NCBI GenBank assembly: GCA_017417585.1
Contig: JAFPYX010000043.1
Location: forward strand, 20,502 to 84,501
Direction of reading: 5' to 3'
Length of the DNA stretch: 64,000 nt
Source of the DNA: Victivallales bacterium
GTDB lineage: Bacteria > Verrucomicrobiota > Lentisphaeria > Oligosphaerales > Oligosphaeraceae
The notes below the pieces were generated by a model. The model was not told the origin of the DNA, ran no database searches, and worked only from the letters and a program-made list of their open reading frames with translations. How positions within the stretch are numbered: the stretch's first letter is position 1; each line of letters starts with the position of its first letter. The translations under genes were made by a program, and so were the position numbers. Below, one piece after another: positions 1 through 10,746 of this stretch.

Positions 1-682
1 GGCATTGCCGCACGAAGTCACGGGTCTGGGCGGTGAAGGCTTCTTCCGTTTGACCGTTTTCCAGGCCACGGGAGTCCCAGATGCGCACCAGGTTGTTTTC
101 ATAGCACTCGTACGCCATTGTCTTGGGACGTCCGTCGCCGATGGCATGGTCGGGAACCATGTCGCCGAGGATTGCCTTGGCCAGGGAGGATTTCCCGGAG
201 CCGGTGTATCCGCAGAGCAGGATGTTCGGGCGCTTGATGTAGCTTTGGAGCGCTTCGTCGTATTTTTCGTTGAATTTCTGGATGGCGTCTGTTTCGTCCA
301 TGGGTTGGTCTCCATTGTTTGATGGTGCGACTTCTGGCTGCGGGGATGGCACGATGAAATCTTCCAGTTGTGCGCCATACCGGTCACGCATCAGTTTTAT
401 CAGGTCATTCAGGAAAAGCCCTTCCGGGAAATCCAGCAGTTTTTTCACCATCTCGAAGGAACTGGCGAAGAGCTCCCTGGTGGCGGCGGCCTTGGCAAGC
501 GCGTCAAAGAAAGGCACCGAAACGCCTTGGCACGCGAAGACCTTCGCAGGCTGGAAATCCTTTAGCGAGGCCGCACGAACGGGGCCTGGCTTAGGAACGG
601 TTAGCACTACACGGTGGGAAAGGTAGAGTCCCAGCCGACGTCCGCGCATCATCAGCAAGGCTCCGAAGCGTAGATGGCTCAT
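1..682 (-). CDS. P-loop GTPase (partial, runs off left edge)
   Basis: The 227 visible residues hold an unassigned N-terminal region of about 125 residues, then a GTPase domain with a P-loop (GYTGSGKSS, residues 158-166) and a DSRG G3 motif (203-206). This resembles the 50S ribosome-binding-type/YeeP-like GTPases that recur in accessory and conflict loci. The remaining G motifs lie outside the window. The start ATG at 682 overlaps the stop of the upstream gene in an ATGA, implying translational coupling to the 131-aa helical protein. The substrate is not recognisable; GTP binding is well supported, and the exact subfamily is inference. Confidence 0.8.
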   Translation of the reverse strand, partial: MSHLRFGALLMMRGRRLGLYLSHRVVLTVPKPGPVRAASLKDFQPAKVFACQGVSVPFFDALAKAAATRELFASSFEMVKKLLDFPEGLFLNDLIKLMRDRYGAQLEDFIVPSPQPEVAPSNNGDQPMDETDAIQKFNEKYDEALQSYIKRPNILLCGYTGSGKSSLAKAILGDMVPDHAIGDGRPKTMAYECYENNLVRIWDSRGLENGQTEEAFTAQTRDFVRQC

Positions 683-1074
683 AGCGAATCCTCCCTAGCG
701 TGCAATTCCCCTTCAAGCTTTATCCGCATTCCCTCGGAGATGGCGTGGAGCCGGTCAAGCGTCTGCGCGAGTTGTTCGGCACCATCAAGTTCATTCCATT
801 GCCAGAATGCTGCTTGGGCGGGAAATGTCAGATGGCAGCTGTCTTCGATGAGATGCCGGAAGTCCACATAGATGAGCTGGAGCGCCTGTGCATAGTCGCA
901 CAATTCATGGACACTCTGCCATTTGGCGGTCCAGTCCTCCAGGCTTAGTGCGGTTATCAGCGTGGAGGAGGTTTGCGTGAAGAGATCATCCGCCAGGCGT
1001 AGCCGATAGCAGAGGTCGAGGAGCAGTTCACGGTAGATGGGACTGGATGAGAGACGTTCCATGACGGTGTGCAT
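679..1074 (-). CDS. Hypothetical helical protein coupled to the GTPase
   Basis: A 131-aa protein with no family I recognise. It reads as almost entirely alpha-helical, rich in Leu, Ala and Glu, without signal peptide, membrane segment or cysteine pairs. Its TGA overlaps the ATG of the GTPase gene by four bases, so the two are probably translated together and may form a complex. It is the first gene of that minus-strand unit, facing the WYL regulator across a 366-base gap. The position suggests an accessory or adaptor subunit for the GTPase; that role is inference. Confidence 0.65.
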   Translation of the reverse strand: MHTVMERLSSSPIYRELLLDLCYRLRLADDLFTQTSSTLITALSLEDWTAKWQSVHELCDYAQALQLIYVDFRHLIEDSCHLTFPAQAAFWQWNELDGAEQLAQTLDRLHAISEGMRIKLEGELHAREDSL

Positions 1075-1440
1075 TGGGTATGTGTTTCCCCTAATTATAT
1101 TCCAGCAGGTCTGCCAATTTGTGTCAGAGGTGTTGCGTGATGTTGAAAAAGAGAAGATTTTTTAAGCCGAAATGACGGATTTGCGCTTTTCTTTCGTATA
1201 TATTTACCAGATAGTGCAATTTCAAAACGCACCGCCAAAATACGTTTCGCCTGGCATCTAAGCTGCGTCCCCTGTCGGATTTCGCCGTAGATGGCTACGG
1301 CCCAATCCGCATTTCGGCGCATCTGTTCGTCATGCCTTGGCTGTTTCGCACGGAGTTTTGGAGTCGCCTCAAATGTCAAAGGGAATTTGGAGGACAAACC
1401 ACTAGTCGATTATGGAATTGTTGCAGAAAAGGCTATCGAT
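1075..1440. other. 366-base divergent intergenic region
   Basis: This lies between the start of the 131-aa helical protein gene (minus strand) and the WYL regulator (plus strand), so it should carry both promoters. I see an A+T-rich stretch around 1140-1215 but no convincing dyad or conserved box. An open frame continues upstream of the WYL start to 1291, but its translation does not look like part of the HTH domain. Confidence 0.5.
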
Positions 1441-2430
1441 ATGAGTTACCGTGATTCCCAACAAATCCTTCGGATGGCTAGAATTGTGGCTGATCTGAAG
1501 CGTGGCAAGAATATCAATACCCAGACCCTCTCCGCATATTTCAAGGAACATGAGGGTGAGCCGGGGGCACCCCTGGGGTGCAGTCCGCGCACGGTTGCGC
1601 GTGATATCCAAGTCCTTCAGCAGGAGCACAACGCGCCGATTCTGTATGATGACTCAAGCAGAGGCTATGTGCTCACCGACCCGAATTGGCGTTTCACCTG
1701 CCCCGTATTTGACGAGGATTTTGTGAACATGTCCATGCTTGGGGTGCAGTTGGCCGAGGCCATCACGCCCGAACCACTGAAGCAGGAGATGGACAATGCG
1801 CTCATGCAGACGCTGACCAACAATGCTTCAGAGTTCTTTGATGAGGCGATGATGGATACCCTGTTGTGTGCGTCTGGCGTGAAGTCTCCCATTGCGCCTG
1901 AGGTGTTCAAGACGTTGTTTGACGGCTGGCGCCGGAAGCAATGCCTGGCCCTGGACTATAAGGATCCGGGCGGGAAGAAGTCAGCGTTTGAGTTTGAGCC
2001 TCATATGCTGGTCTTCCATAAAGGCAATTGGTATGCCAAAGGCTATCTGAGGGGAACCAAGGAGGTCCGCATCTTTGCCTGCCAGCGAATGGTCAGTGTG
2101 CGGCCGTTGCCCAGATCCTTTCAGATGGATCGCAGATTGCTGGAGGACACGAAACGGAATGGCTTTTTCAATTACCCGAAGGTGTCAGGCATCAAATTGC
2201 GTTGCGATGCCTCCATAGCCTTCTATATCCATGAGCAGCAAAAGGTCTTCCAGTCAAAGCTCACCGAGGAGCCGGATGGCGCGTTGGTGCTGGAGCTGAA
2301 GCCGACCGTCGAGCACGAAGTCATCCGCTGGATATTAGGCGAAGGCGGCAGCATCGAGGTGCTGGAACCCAAATCGTTGCGGGAGAAGATTGCCGAGGCG
2401 GGAAGGGAAATAGCCCGCCGAAACTCATAG
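1441..2430 (+). CDS. WYL-domain transcriptional regulator
   Basis: A 329-aa DNA-binding regulator. The N-terminus is a winged HTH (about residues 1-75, with SPRTVARDIQVLQ as recognition region). The C-terminal half is a WYL-type ligand domain (about 160-250; the signature is NWYAKGY followed by REVRIF-like strands), followed by a WCX-like tail. The start was placed at ATG 1441 because AGAAAAGG lies just upstream and the HTH begins there; the frame is open further upstream. WYL regulators are frequent controllers of phage-defence and DNA-damage loci. It sits between the GTPase pair and the kinase/phosphatase operon and may regulate either or both (inference). Confidence 0.88.
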   Translation: MSYRDSQQILRMARIVADLKRGKNINTQTLSAYFKEHEGEPGAPLGCSPRTVARDIQVLQQEHNAPILYDDSSRGYVLTDPNWRFTCPVFDEDFVNMSMLGVQLAEAITPEPLKQEMDNALMQTLTNNASEFFDEAMMDTLLCASGVKSPIAPEVFKTLFDGWRRKQCLALDYKDPGGKKSAFEFEPHMLVFHKGNWYAKGYLRGTKEVRIFACQRMVSVRPLPRSFQMDRRLLEDTKRNGFFNYPKVSGIKLRCDASIAFYIHEQQKVFQSKLTEEPDGALVLELKPTVEHEVIRWILGEGGSIEVLEPKSLREKIAEAGREIARRNS

Positions 2431-2494
2431 AGGATTTGTTTTGCGTTTTAGGACAGTTTTCTGTTTCCCATAAAAATCAACACAGGAGGATGCA

Positions 2495-2737
2495 GTGGCA
2501 ATAGGATGGCCTTGCAATATGGGAGGACAAAAGCCTCTCGTGGAATTTTATGCCTGCGAATGTAAGCAATGCGGATTCTCGCAAAAATATGAAGTCTCGC
2601 ATAGGACGACAATTCAAATCGAGCCGCCGGATTCCGATGACCCGTTGTTGGTGTCGGAGTTGCCGGGAAATTGTCCGAAATGCGGTGCCAGATGGCGCGG
2701 ACGGAAAATCCCATCGTTTGTCATTCGAAATACCTGA
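2495..2737 (+). CDS. Small zinc-ribbon protein
   Basis: An 80-aa protein with two Cys knuckles, C-E-C-K-Q-C-G (21-27) and C-P-K-C-G (60-64), separated by about 33 residues: a treble-cleft or zinc-ribbon arrangement. A GTG start at 2495 was chosen because a perfect AGGAGG lies five bases upstream; the first ATG, at 2519, has no such site. It follows the WYL gene by 64 bases on the same strand and may be co-transcribed. The function is unknown; a nucleic-acid- or protein-binding adaptor is the usual role of such modules (inference). Confidence 0.65.
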   Translation: MAIGWPCNMGGQKPLVEFYACECKQCGFSQKYEVSHRTTIQIEPPDSDDPLLVSELPGNCPKCGARWRGRKIPSFVIRNT

Positions 2738-2880
2738 AGGCCGTTCGTAGTCCGGGAAGGCAGATTGTCGTGAGAAATGCGTGAAGGTTGTGCCACAGCG
2801 TCCCTTCTCGCATTGGAAACAATAAACTGACATTAAGAGACGTGCCCAGCTTTACTGCGTATTGCTGTTCGCCCCTTGGT

Positions 2881-3417
2881 CTATATGGGAATTTGTTGAT
2901 GCCATCCATTCCAGCAACGCCAATGCCAGTCAAGGGTGTGGAAGACGCTGGAAATGGCACTTTCAATGTCGCAAAGGCGCCAGTTTAGGACCGCGTCTTT
3001 TCCCGTGATGCAGGCGATGGTGAAGTCGTGGCAGTTGGCGACGAGCGGATGATACCCTGGGCGGCTGCCGAGCTGCATGATGGCGCGGGCGGCGATTTCC
3101 GGAGAAGCCAGGGGGTGTGATTCGGCGGCGGCAGCATAGTAGATGCTGGTCGCCAGGTTGCTGCCGTCCAGACGTGCCAGAAATTCGGCGGGGGTGGAGC
3201 AAAGAACCTTGCCATCGCCATTGAGGTGCGCGATTTTGTCGCCAAGGCAAATGCCTGTATGCTCGGCAAAGCCGAGAGTGAATTTACAGAATACGGGCGT
3301 GCCGGGGACAAGTGCACAGAGGTGGTCTCCGGTCAGGGAGTTCTCTAGCGGGCAGTCGTGGCGGTGTTCGCACGGAAGGCCGAGGGAATGTTCAAGGAAA
3401 AGGTCATACCAGCCCAT
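2881..3417 (-). CDS. LRAT/HRASLS-like papain-fold protein
   Basis: A 178-aa protein resembling the lecithin retinol acyltransferase clade of permuted NlpC/P60 enzymes. Seen: a histidine strand (EHTGI, H53), a second histidine (AHL, H64) and the late NCHDF motif with the candidate nucleophile C129, matching the H-H-C order and NCxxF signature of LRAT/HRASLS proteins. Family members are acyltransferases, phospholipases or peptidase-like hydrolases. It has no signal peptide, so it is probably cytoplasmic. Its start overlaps the end of the PP2C gene by 14 bases, making it the last gene of the kinase/VWA/phosphatase operon. An effector role is inference. Confidence 0.75.
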   Translation of the reverse strand: MGWYDLFLEHSLGLPCEHRHDCPLENSLTGDHLCALVPGTPVFCKFTLGFAEHTGICLGDKIAHLNGDGKVLCSTPAEFLARLDGSNLATSIYYAAAAESHPLASPEIAARAIMQLGSRPGYHPLVANCHDFTIACITGKDAVLNWRLCDIESAISSVFHTLDWHWRCWNGWHQQIPI

Positions 3418-4213
3418 TGGGATTCTCCTCTACTGGGTTGTCTTGGACGGAGGGTTCCTGAGGGAGTGCGAGGATGGCGAGCGACCGGTCGTCAGCGCCG
3501 CGGGGGTCACGTGTCCAACGGGCGCCCGTGAGGTAGTCGAGGATGTCCTGTCTAGAGAGCTGCCCTGCGGCCAGGTCGGTGAAGAGCTGGTTGAAGATGG
3601 GGCCGGGGGTCATCGTCTGGAGGTCAAACATCAGATGTTCGGGGCCGTCGCTGGTGGCGGCAATTCCAGTGACGCCGTCGGCGTCAAGTGTCGATGAATG
3701 AAATTGCCTCGTTTTGTCCAGTCCTGCCCTGAGGAACGAGGTCTGATTGTCGAACTCGCCCTTGTCGGGTAAAAAAACATGGGTGCATACTCCACTGCGT
3801 TGAACCGTGAGTGCGCCGTCCCCGATCTGGAAGCATCCAATGCGTTGTTTCCCAAGCACGGCGAAAGCGACGGTAAAATCGAATTCTCGCTCGGAGCACT
3901 GGTATTCTTCAGCCAATTCGATTTTCTGTTGGACAAAGGTTCGAATCATCATCTGGCAGAAACGCGGCCATTCACAGGAACCACAACGAGGCTGGTCGAG
4001 GAGGTAAGCCAATCGCGGTTCCATCACTGCGCACTGGGAACGGAAAGCCCTGACCGCCGAACGGGCACCCAGATGAGAAAGACTGGCGCTGCCACGTCCG
4101 TCGCAAACGATAAGGCAGGCGCGTGGCATGGTCCAGACGCCGCTGGCGTCTTGACAGGGGATTTCGCGGCGGATGTGTCCATTGCCGGGGACGGAGACTG
4201 CGTGGGCGAACAT
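3404..4213 (-). CDS. PP2C-family protein phosphatase
   Basis: A protein of about 269 aa of the PP2C type. Metal-binding Asp motifs are in order: CQDA near the N-terminus, CDGRG (D38), QIGDGAL in the middle, TSDG and finally GADDRSLA. It should remove phosphate from Ser/Thr residues set by the neighbouring kinase. The start is uncertain: ATG 4213 aligns with the usual family N-terminus, but the frame is open to ATG 4258 (284 aa), and neither has a strong ribosome site. In E. coli the comparable triad is yegI (kinase), yegK/pphC (phosphatase) and yegL (VWA). The C-terminus overlaps the LRAT-like gene. Confidence 0.88.
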   Translation of the reverse strand: MFAHAVSVPGNGHIRREIPCQDASGVWTMPRACLIVCDGRGSASLSHLGARSAVRAFRSQCAVMEPRLAYLLDQPRCGSCEWPRFCQMMIRTFVQQKIELAEEYQCSEREFDFTVAFAVLGKQRIGCFQIGDGALTVQRSGVCTHVFLPDKGEFDNQTSFLRAGLDKTRQFHSSTLDADGVTGIAATSDGPEHLMFDLQTMTPGPIFNQLFTDLAAGQLSRQDILDYLTGARWTRDPRGADDRSLAILALPQEPSVQDNPVEENPNGLV

Positions 4214-4311
4214 AGAAAATGCGAAATGTAAAATGGAAGTCTGGTATTTCGGAATCATCCGGAAGTTCCGGGTTGGCCCGGAAGATCCGGAGAATCTGAA
4301 AAGTCAGGGAT

Positions 4312-5004
4312 TTAGTTCGTTCCGGCGAGGTCTGCCCAGGAGTCGACATTGCCGAGCCGGATGTTGTCCTGTTCGGCGACGGAGCTTGCGGAGACCGACT
4401 TGAGGGAGTCGGTGAGCCAGCTGAAGAACTCTTTGAAGCACAGTCCCTTGAGTTTGACGGGGCCGGGATGTTCTGGAAGGACTTGGCGAAGGGTGTCGAA
4501 GTCGGCGCTTTCTCCGATGCCGATGCCGATGTACTGAAGTTTTCGCTGTTCGCCCAGTTCGCGCATCGAGCGTGCGGCTGCCTCCCAGTCATCATTGGGC
4601 TGCCCATCGGTCATCAAGATAATCCAGGGCTTGTAAGAAGAGATGCCCTTGTTCTTGTAAAGGCGTCGGCGTGCCTTGAGTTCCTGGTCGGCGGTTCGGA
4701 GGGCCTCGCCCATGGGGGTCATGCCATTGGCAGTCAGGGTGGGGACGTTGTCATTGACCTGATTGACGGGGGCGAAGGGCGCGGCGATTTTCACGGTTTC
4801 GCCAAAGGTGATGACCTCAAGCTCGACACTCATGGAGGCGGTTTCGTCATCGCTGGTCTCGCGCAGGAATTGTCTAAGACCTTCGCGGAGTTCTTCAATC
4901 GGGGTGCCGGCCATTGAACCCGAGGTGTCAAGCAATAGGATGACAGGGCAGCGAGGAGCGGGGTTGGTGACGTCAAGGGAGGTTTCTTCTGCGTAGTTGT
5001 TCAT
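4312..5004 (-). CDS. TerY/YegL-like von Willebrand factor A protein
   Basis: A 230-aa cytoplasmic VWA protein. The metal-ion-dependent adhesion site is complete: DTSGSM at residues 26-31, a Thr in the NGMTPMGEA loop, and the Asp of LMTDGQPND. It has no signal peptide or membrane segment. It matches the TerY/YegL type that, with a PP2C phosphatase and a kinase, forms the TerY-P signalling triad described around tellurite/stress (Ter) systems. Its ATG overlaps the kinase stop by four bases (ATGA), and the phosphatase follows. It probably binds a phosphorylated or metal-loaded partner as a scaffold (inference). Confidence 0.9.
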   Translation of the reverse strand: MNNYAEETSLDVTNPAPRCPVILLLDTSGSMAGTPIEELREGLRQFLRETSDDETASMSVELEVITFGETVKIAAPFAPVNQVNDNVPTLTANGMTPMGEALRTADQELKARRRLYKNKGISSYKPWIILMTDGQPNDDWEAAARSMRELGEQRKLQYIGIGIGESADFDTLRQVLPEHPGPVKLKGLCFKEFFSWLTDSLKSVSASSVAEQDNIRLGNVDSWADLAGTN

Positions 5005-6176
5005 GATTGATTTCCTTTTCTTGCAGTTGTGGGCAGGATTGCCCGTTGGTTTTCACTTCGGCTGGATTTCATCACTTGGAGGAAATTCACCAATTCTGTG
5101 CGCATTTCTCCCAGCAGGGGGCGTTTTTCCGGGTGTGCAAATCCATCCACGAACATCCGAATGAAGCAGGCTTTGAGGGATGGGGTTAGCCAGCTGACCG
5201 ATTTGTACCAGCTGACAGGCATCCTTACGCCGCTGTCCTTGACGAGGGGACACTTGCCGCTCTTGAGGTTTTCGGCGGGGTCGCCGCCGCCGCATCGTGC
5301 GTAGGGGTGCAGCCCGCTCATCAGGAGCATGTAAATCAGGATGGCGAGGCTGAAGCGTACCTGTTCGGGAGTGCGGGGACGGTTGAAGTTCTCCGGTTGG
5401 AGCAACAGCTCAGGTGCGCAGAACTCCGGGGTGAAGGTCCGAGTTGTCAGCGGTGGTTTGCCAGGAAGAGGTATCTGGAAACTGTCACAGTCAATGAGCC
5501 GAATCTGGCCATGGATGTCCACCAGAAAGTTGCTGGGATTGAAGTCATTGACGAGGACGTGGTGGCGTGCGAGCATCCGCACGGCGTCCAGGAAGTTAAT
5601 CGCGACTTGGGTGACATGGATGCGGTTCCAGCCGGGGAAGAAGCGCCGAACTTGGCAGGGGGCGAGGAGGGCCCGGAGGGTGCGGCCAGTGCATCTGTTC
5701 ATCGCGAAACCGATGATGTCACCCTGGCGGTCCATCACGGGCATCCGTGGCCAGGCCAGAAAGTCCGCGTTGCCGCATTCGTGAAGAGCGAGCATCGCGG
5801 CAATGCGTTCCCGGAAGGTTGCCATCTTGGCGGCGTCGGCGCGGTTTTCGGGCTTGCAGACCTTGATGAGGACGCTGACCTTGGGTCTGGGCGCATATTG
5901 GTAGATGATGCCTTCGCCGCCGTGAGTGACCACATCTGCTCGCGAAAGCCGCAGCGGGTTTTTCCTGGGGTCATAAACGGTGATGCTGTCCAAGTTGATG
6001 CCCTTGCCGCCAAGCACCTTCCAGTCGGCGCCGGTGGCCGGGACATTCGCGTTGGACGGACACTTCCGGGAACGAGTGGCACGCCGTGTGGTTCCGTGTC
6101 CGGTAGAGGGGACCGGAAACGGAACCGACTGGCTGGAAGGTCCACCGAAAATGATGTTGAGGAGGGTCTGGATCAT
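5001..6176 (-). CDS. YegI-like Ser/Thr protein kinase
   Basis: A 391-aa protein with a kinase fold. After a basic, Pro-rich N-terminal tail (about 1-50) come a glycine loop (GGEGIIY, about 86-92), the ATP lysine in VLIKVC (105), a catalytic loop VNDFNPSNFLV (Asp and Asn retained; HRD replaced by VND), and DCDSF in place of DFG. This is the divergent YegI-type catalytic core found with TerY-P triads. The C-terminal zinc-ribbon or HhH tail of some family members is absent. It overlaps both neighbours by four bases, showing tight coupling. It likely phosphorylates a triad partner. Confidence 0.88.
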   Translation of the reverse strand: MIQTLLNIIFGGPSSQSVPFPVPSTGHGTTRRATRSRKCPSNANVPATGADWKVLGGKGINLDSITVYDPRKNPLRLSRADVVTHGGEGIIYQYAPRPKVSVLIKVCKPENRADAAKMATFRERIAAMLALHECGNADFLAWPRMPVMDRQGDIIGFAMNRCTGRTLRALLAPCQVRRFFPGWNRIHVTQVAINFLDAVRMLARHHVLVNDFNPSNFLVDIHGQIRLIDCDSFQIPLPGKPPLTTRTFTPEFCAPELLLQPENFNRPRTPEQVRFSLAILIYMLLMSGLHPYARCGGGDPAENLKSGKCPLVKDSGVRMPVSWYKSVSWLTPSLKACFIRMFVDGFAHPEKRPLLGEMRTELVNFLQVMKSSRSENQRAILPTTARKGNQS

Positions 6177-6775
6177 TCTCCAGCGGGGATTTCAGCGTTG
6201 TCGAGTTCCTGTATCATCTTGTCGATGAGCGTGGAGCCGTAGTCAGCATAGTATTCGAGGTAGTCGGTGTCGGCGAGGAAGTCGGTCGTCGAGTCGCCGG
6301 TGGGGAAGGTGAGGCCGTCACTGAAGTCATCGGAGGTGATGGCGTGTGCCTGCTCCAGGCAGGGGCAGTGTTCAGCGAGTGTGGGTTGCCGTTGGAGTAG
6401 CGAGTGCCATTCGGCAGGTGTGAGGTCATTCCAACGATCGAATTGGGTGGCCAATTCGGGGCGAGTGCAGAGGAGATAGGCCCAGGCCCGAGCCGGAACC
6501 TCGGCAGGACAGGCGCATTTCTCAAAATACTGCGGGAGGTATTTGAAGAAAGGCCACCATTCGCAGACGTCGAGTTTTTCCCACGGGCAGTGGTCGGCGG
6601 CCTCGGGGCGGACGACGATGAGCTTGCGCCATTCTTCACCGTCCGTGAATTCGGCAAGTTGTTCCCAGATCTGAGGAGAGACAGGCTTGTCGGGGTTGGC
6701 GGCAAGATGCTGGATGAGGTCGCGCTGCGGATCGGAATCAAGAATGTTGATTGTCTCAGAATTTGTGGTGGTCAT
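6173..6775 (-). CDS. Protein with degenerate W-LL-P-C repeats
   Basis: A 200-aa protein, first gene of the operon. It contains at least three degenerate repeats of about 25-35 residues with the pattern Trp-x-x-(Leu)-Leu/Phe-x-x-x-Pro-x-x-Ala/Phe-x-x-Cys: EEWRKLIVVRPEAADHC, CEWWPFFKYLPQYFEKC and AEWHSLLQRQPTLAEHC. To my knowledge such repeats are common in Lentisphaerota proteins and often occur in many copies. The C-terminus is acidic. ATG 6775 was chosen because AGGAG lies seven bases upstream; the frame is open to 6856. It overlaps the kinase by four bases and is a plausible substrate or sensor for the triad (inference). Confidence 0.7.
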   Translation of the reverse strand: MTTTNSETINILDSDPQRDLIQHLAANPDKPVSPQIWEQLAEFTDGEEWRKLIVVRPEAADHCPWEKLDVCEWWPFFKYLPQYFEKCACPAEVPARAWAYLLCTRPELATQFDRWNDLTPAEWHSLLQRQPTLAEHCPCLEQAHAITSDDFSDGLTFPTGDSTTDFLADTDYLEYYADYGSTLIDKMIQELDNAEIPAGE

Positions 6776-6939
6776 TGGAGTCTCCTGTTGTTTAATGGGT
6801 GGAAGGAATGGCGGAAAAACGTCATTGCGTTTATTATGCGACGGGAGGGATGTCAAAACGTGTCAGGGGTACGTGAGGCTTCGAAAAAAACATAACGTTT
6901 GGCCGTTCCGTCGAGTAGTAGGGAGGCGTGCCGCCTGGA

Positions 6940-6967
6940 GTGAAAATCGCGGAATATGGGTTATATT
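6940..6967 (+). promoter_or_regulatory. Possible nifJ promoter
   Basis: GTGAAA (6940-6945) and TATATT (6962-6967) are spaced by 16 bases, about 85 bases upstream of the nifJ start. The -10 is good and the -35 is weak. This is pattern reading only. Confidence 0.3.
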
Positions 6968-7053
6968 GAAGAGATTTTCTTTTCCAAATCACCCTAATTC
7001 CTTATTAAAACTAAGGATAACCAATCCCTACAAACGATTCCAAGGAGTTAACA

Positions 7054-10641
<3,588 letters not shown>

Positions 10642-10662
10642 TTCGTTTGTCATAGGAAATGG

Positions 10663-10703
10663 AAAGGCACCGTGCTAGCCAATGTTAGTGCGGTGCCTTT
10701 TTT
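10663..10703 (+). terminator. Rho-independent terminator of nifJ
   Basis: Ten-base perfect arms (AAAGGCACCG at 10663-10672 and its complement at 10691-10700) around an 18-base loop that can pair further, followed by a T tract. It starts 22 bases after the nifJ stop. Confidence 0.85.
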
Positions 10704-10704
10704 A

Positions 10705-10718
10705 TGTTGAAATCAACA
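10705..10718 (+). promoter_or_regulatory. Inverted repeat upstream of the GH39-like gene
   Basis: TGTTGA, AA, TCAACA: a perfect 6+6 dyad 28 bases before the glycosidase start and immediately after the nifJ terminator. Its size and position fit an operator for the glycosidase, but no promoter boxes are clear. Confidence 0.35.
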
Positions 10719-10746
10719 CATTATACCTCATAATCCTCTGCCAAAG

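Noticed and set aside
1095..1397. A 100-codon minus-strand frame in the gap before the WYL gene
   Set aside because: No ribosome site, no domain, and it would overlap the upstream promoter region; composition is unlike neighbours.
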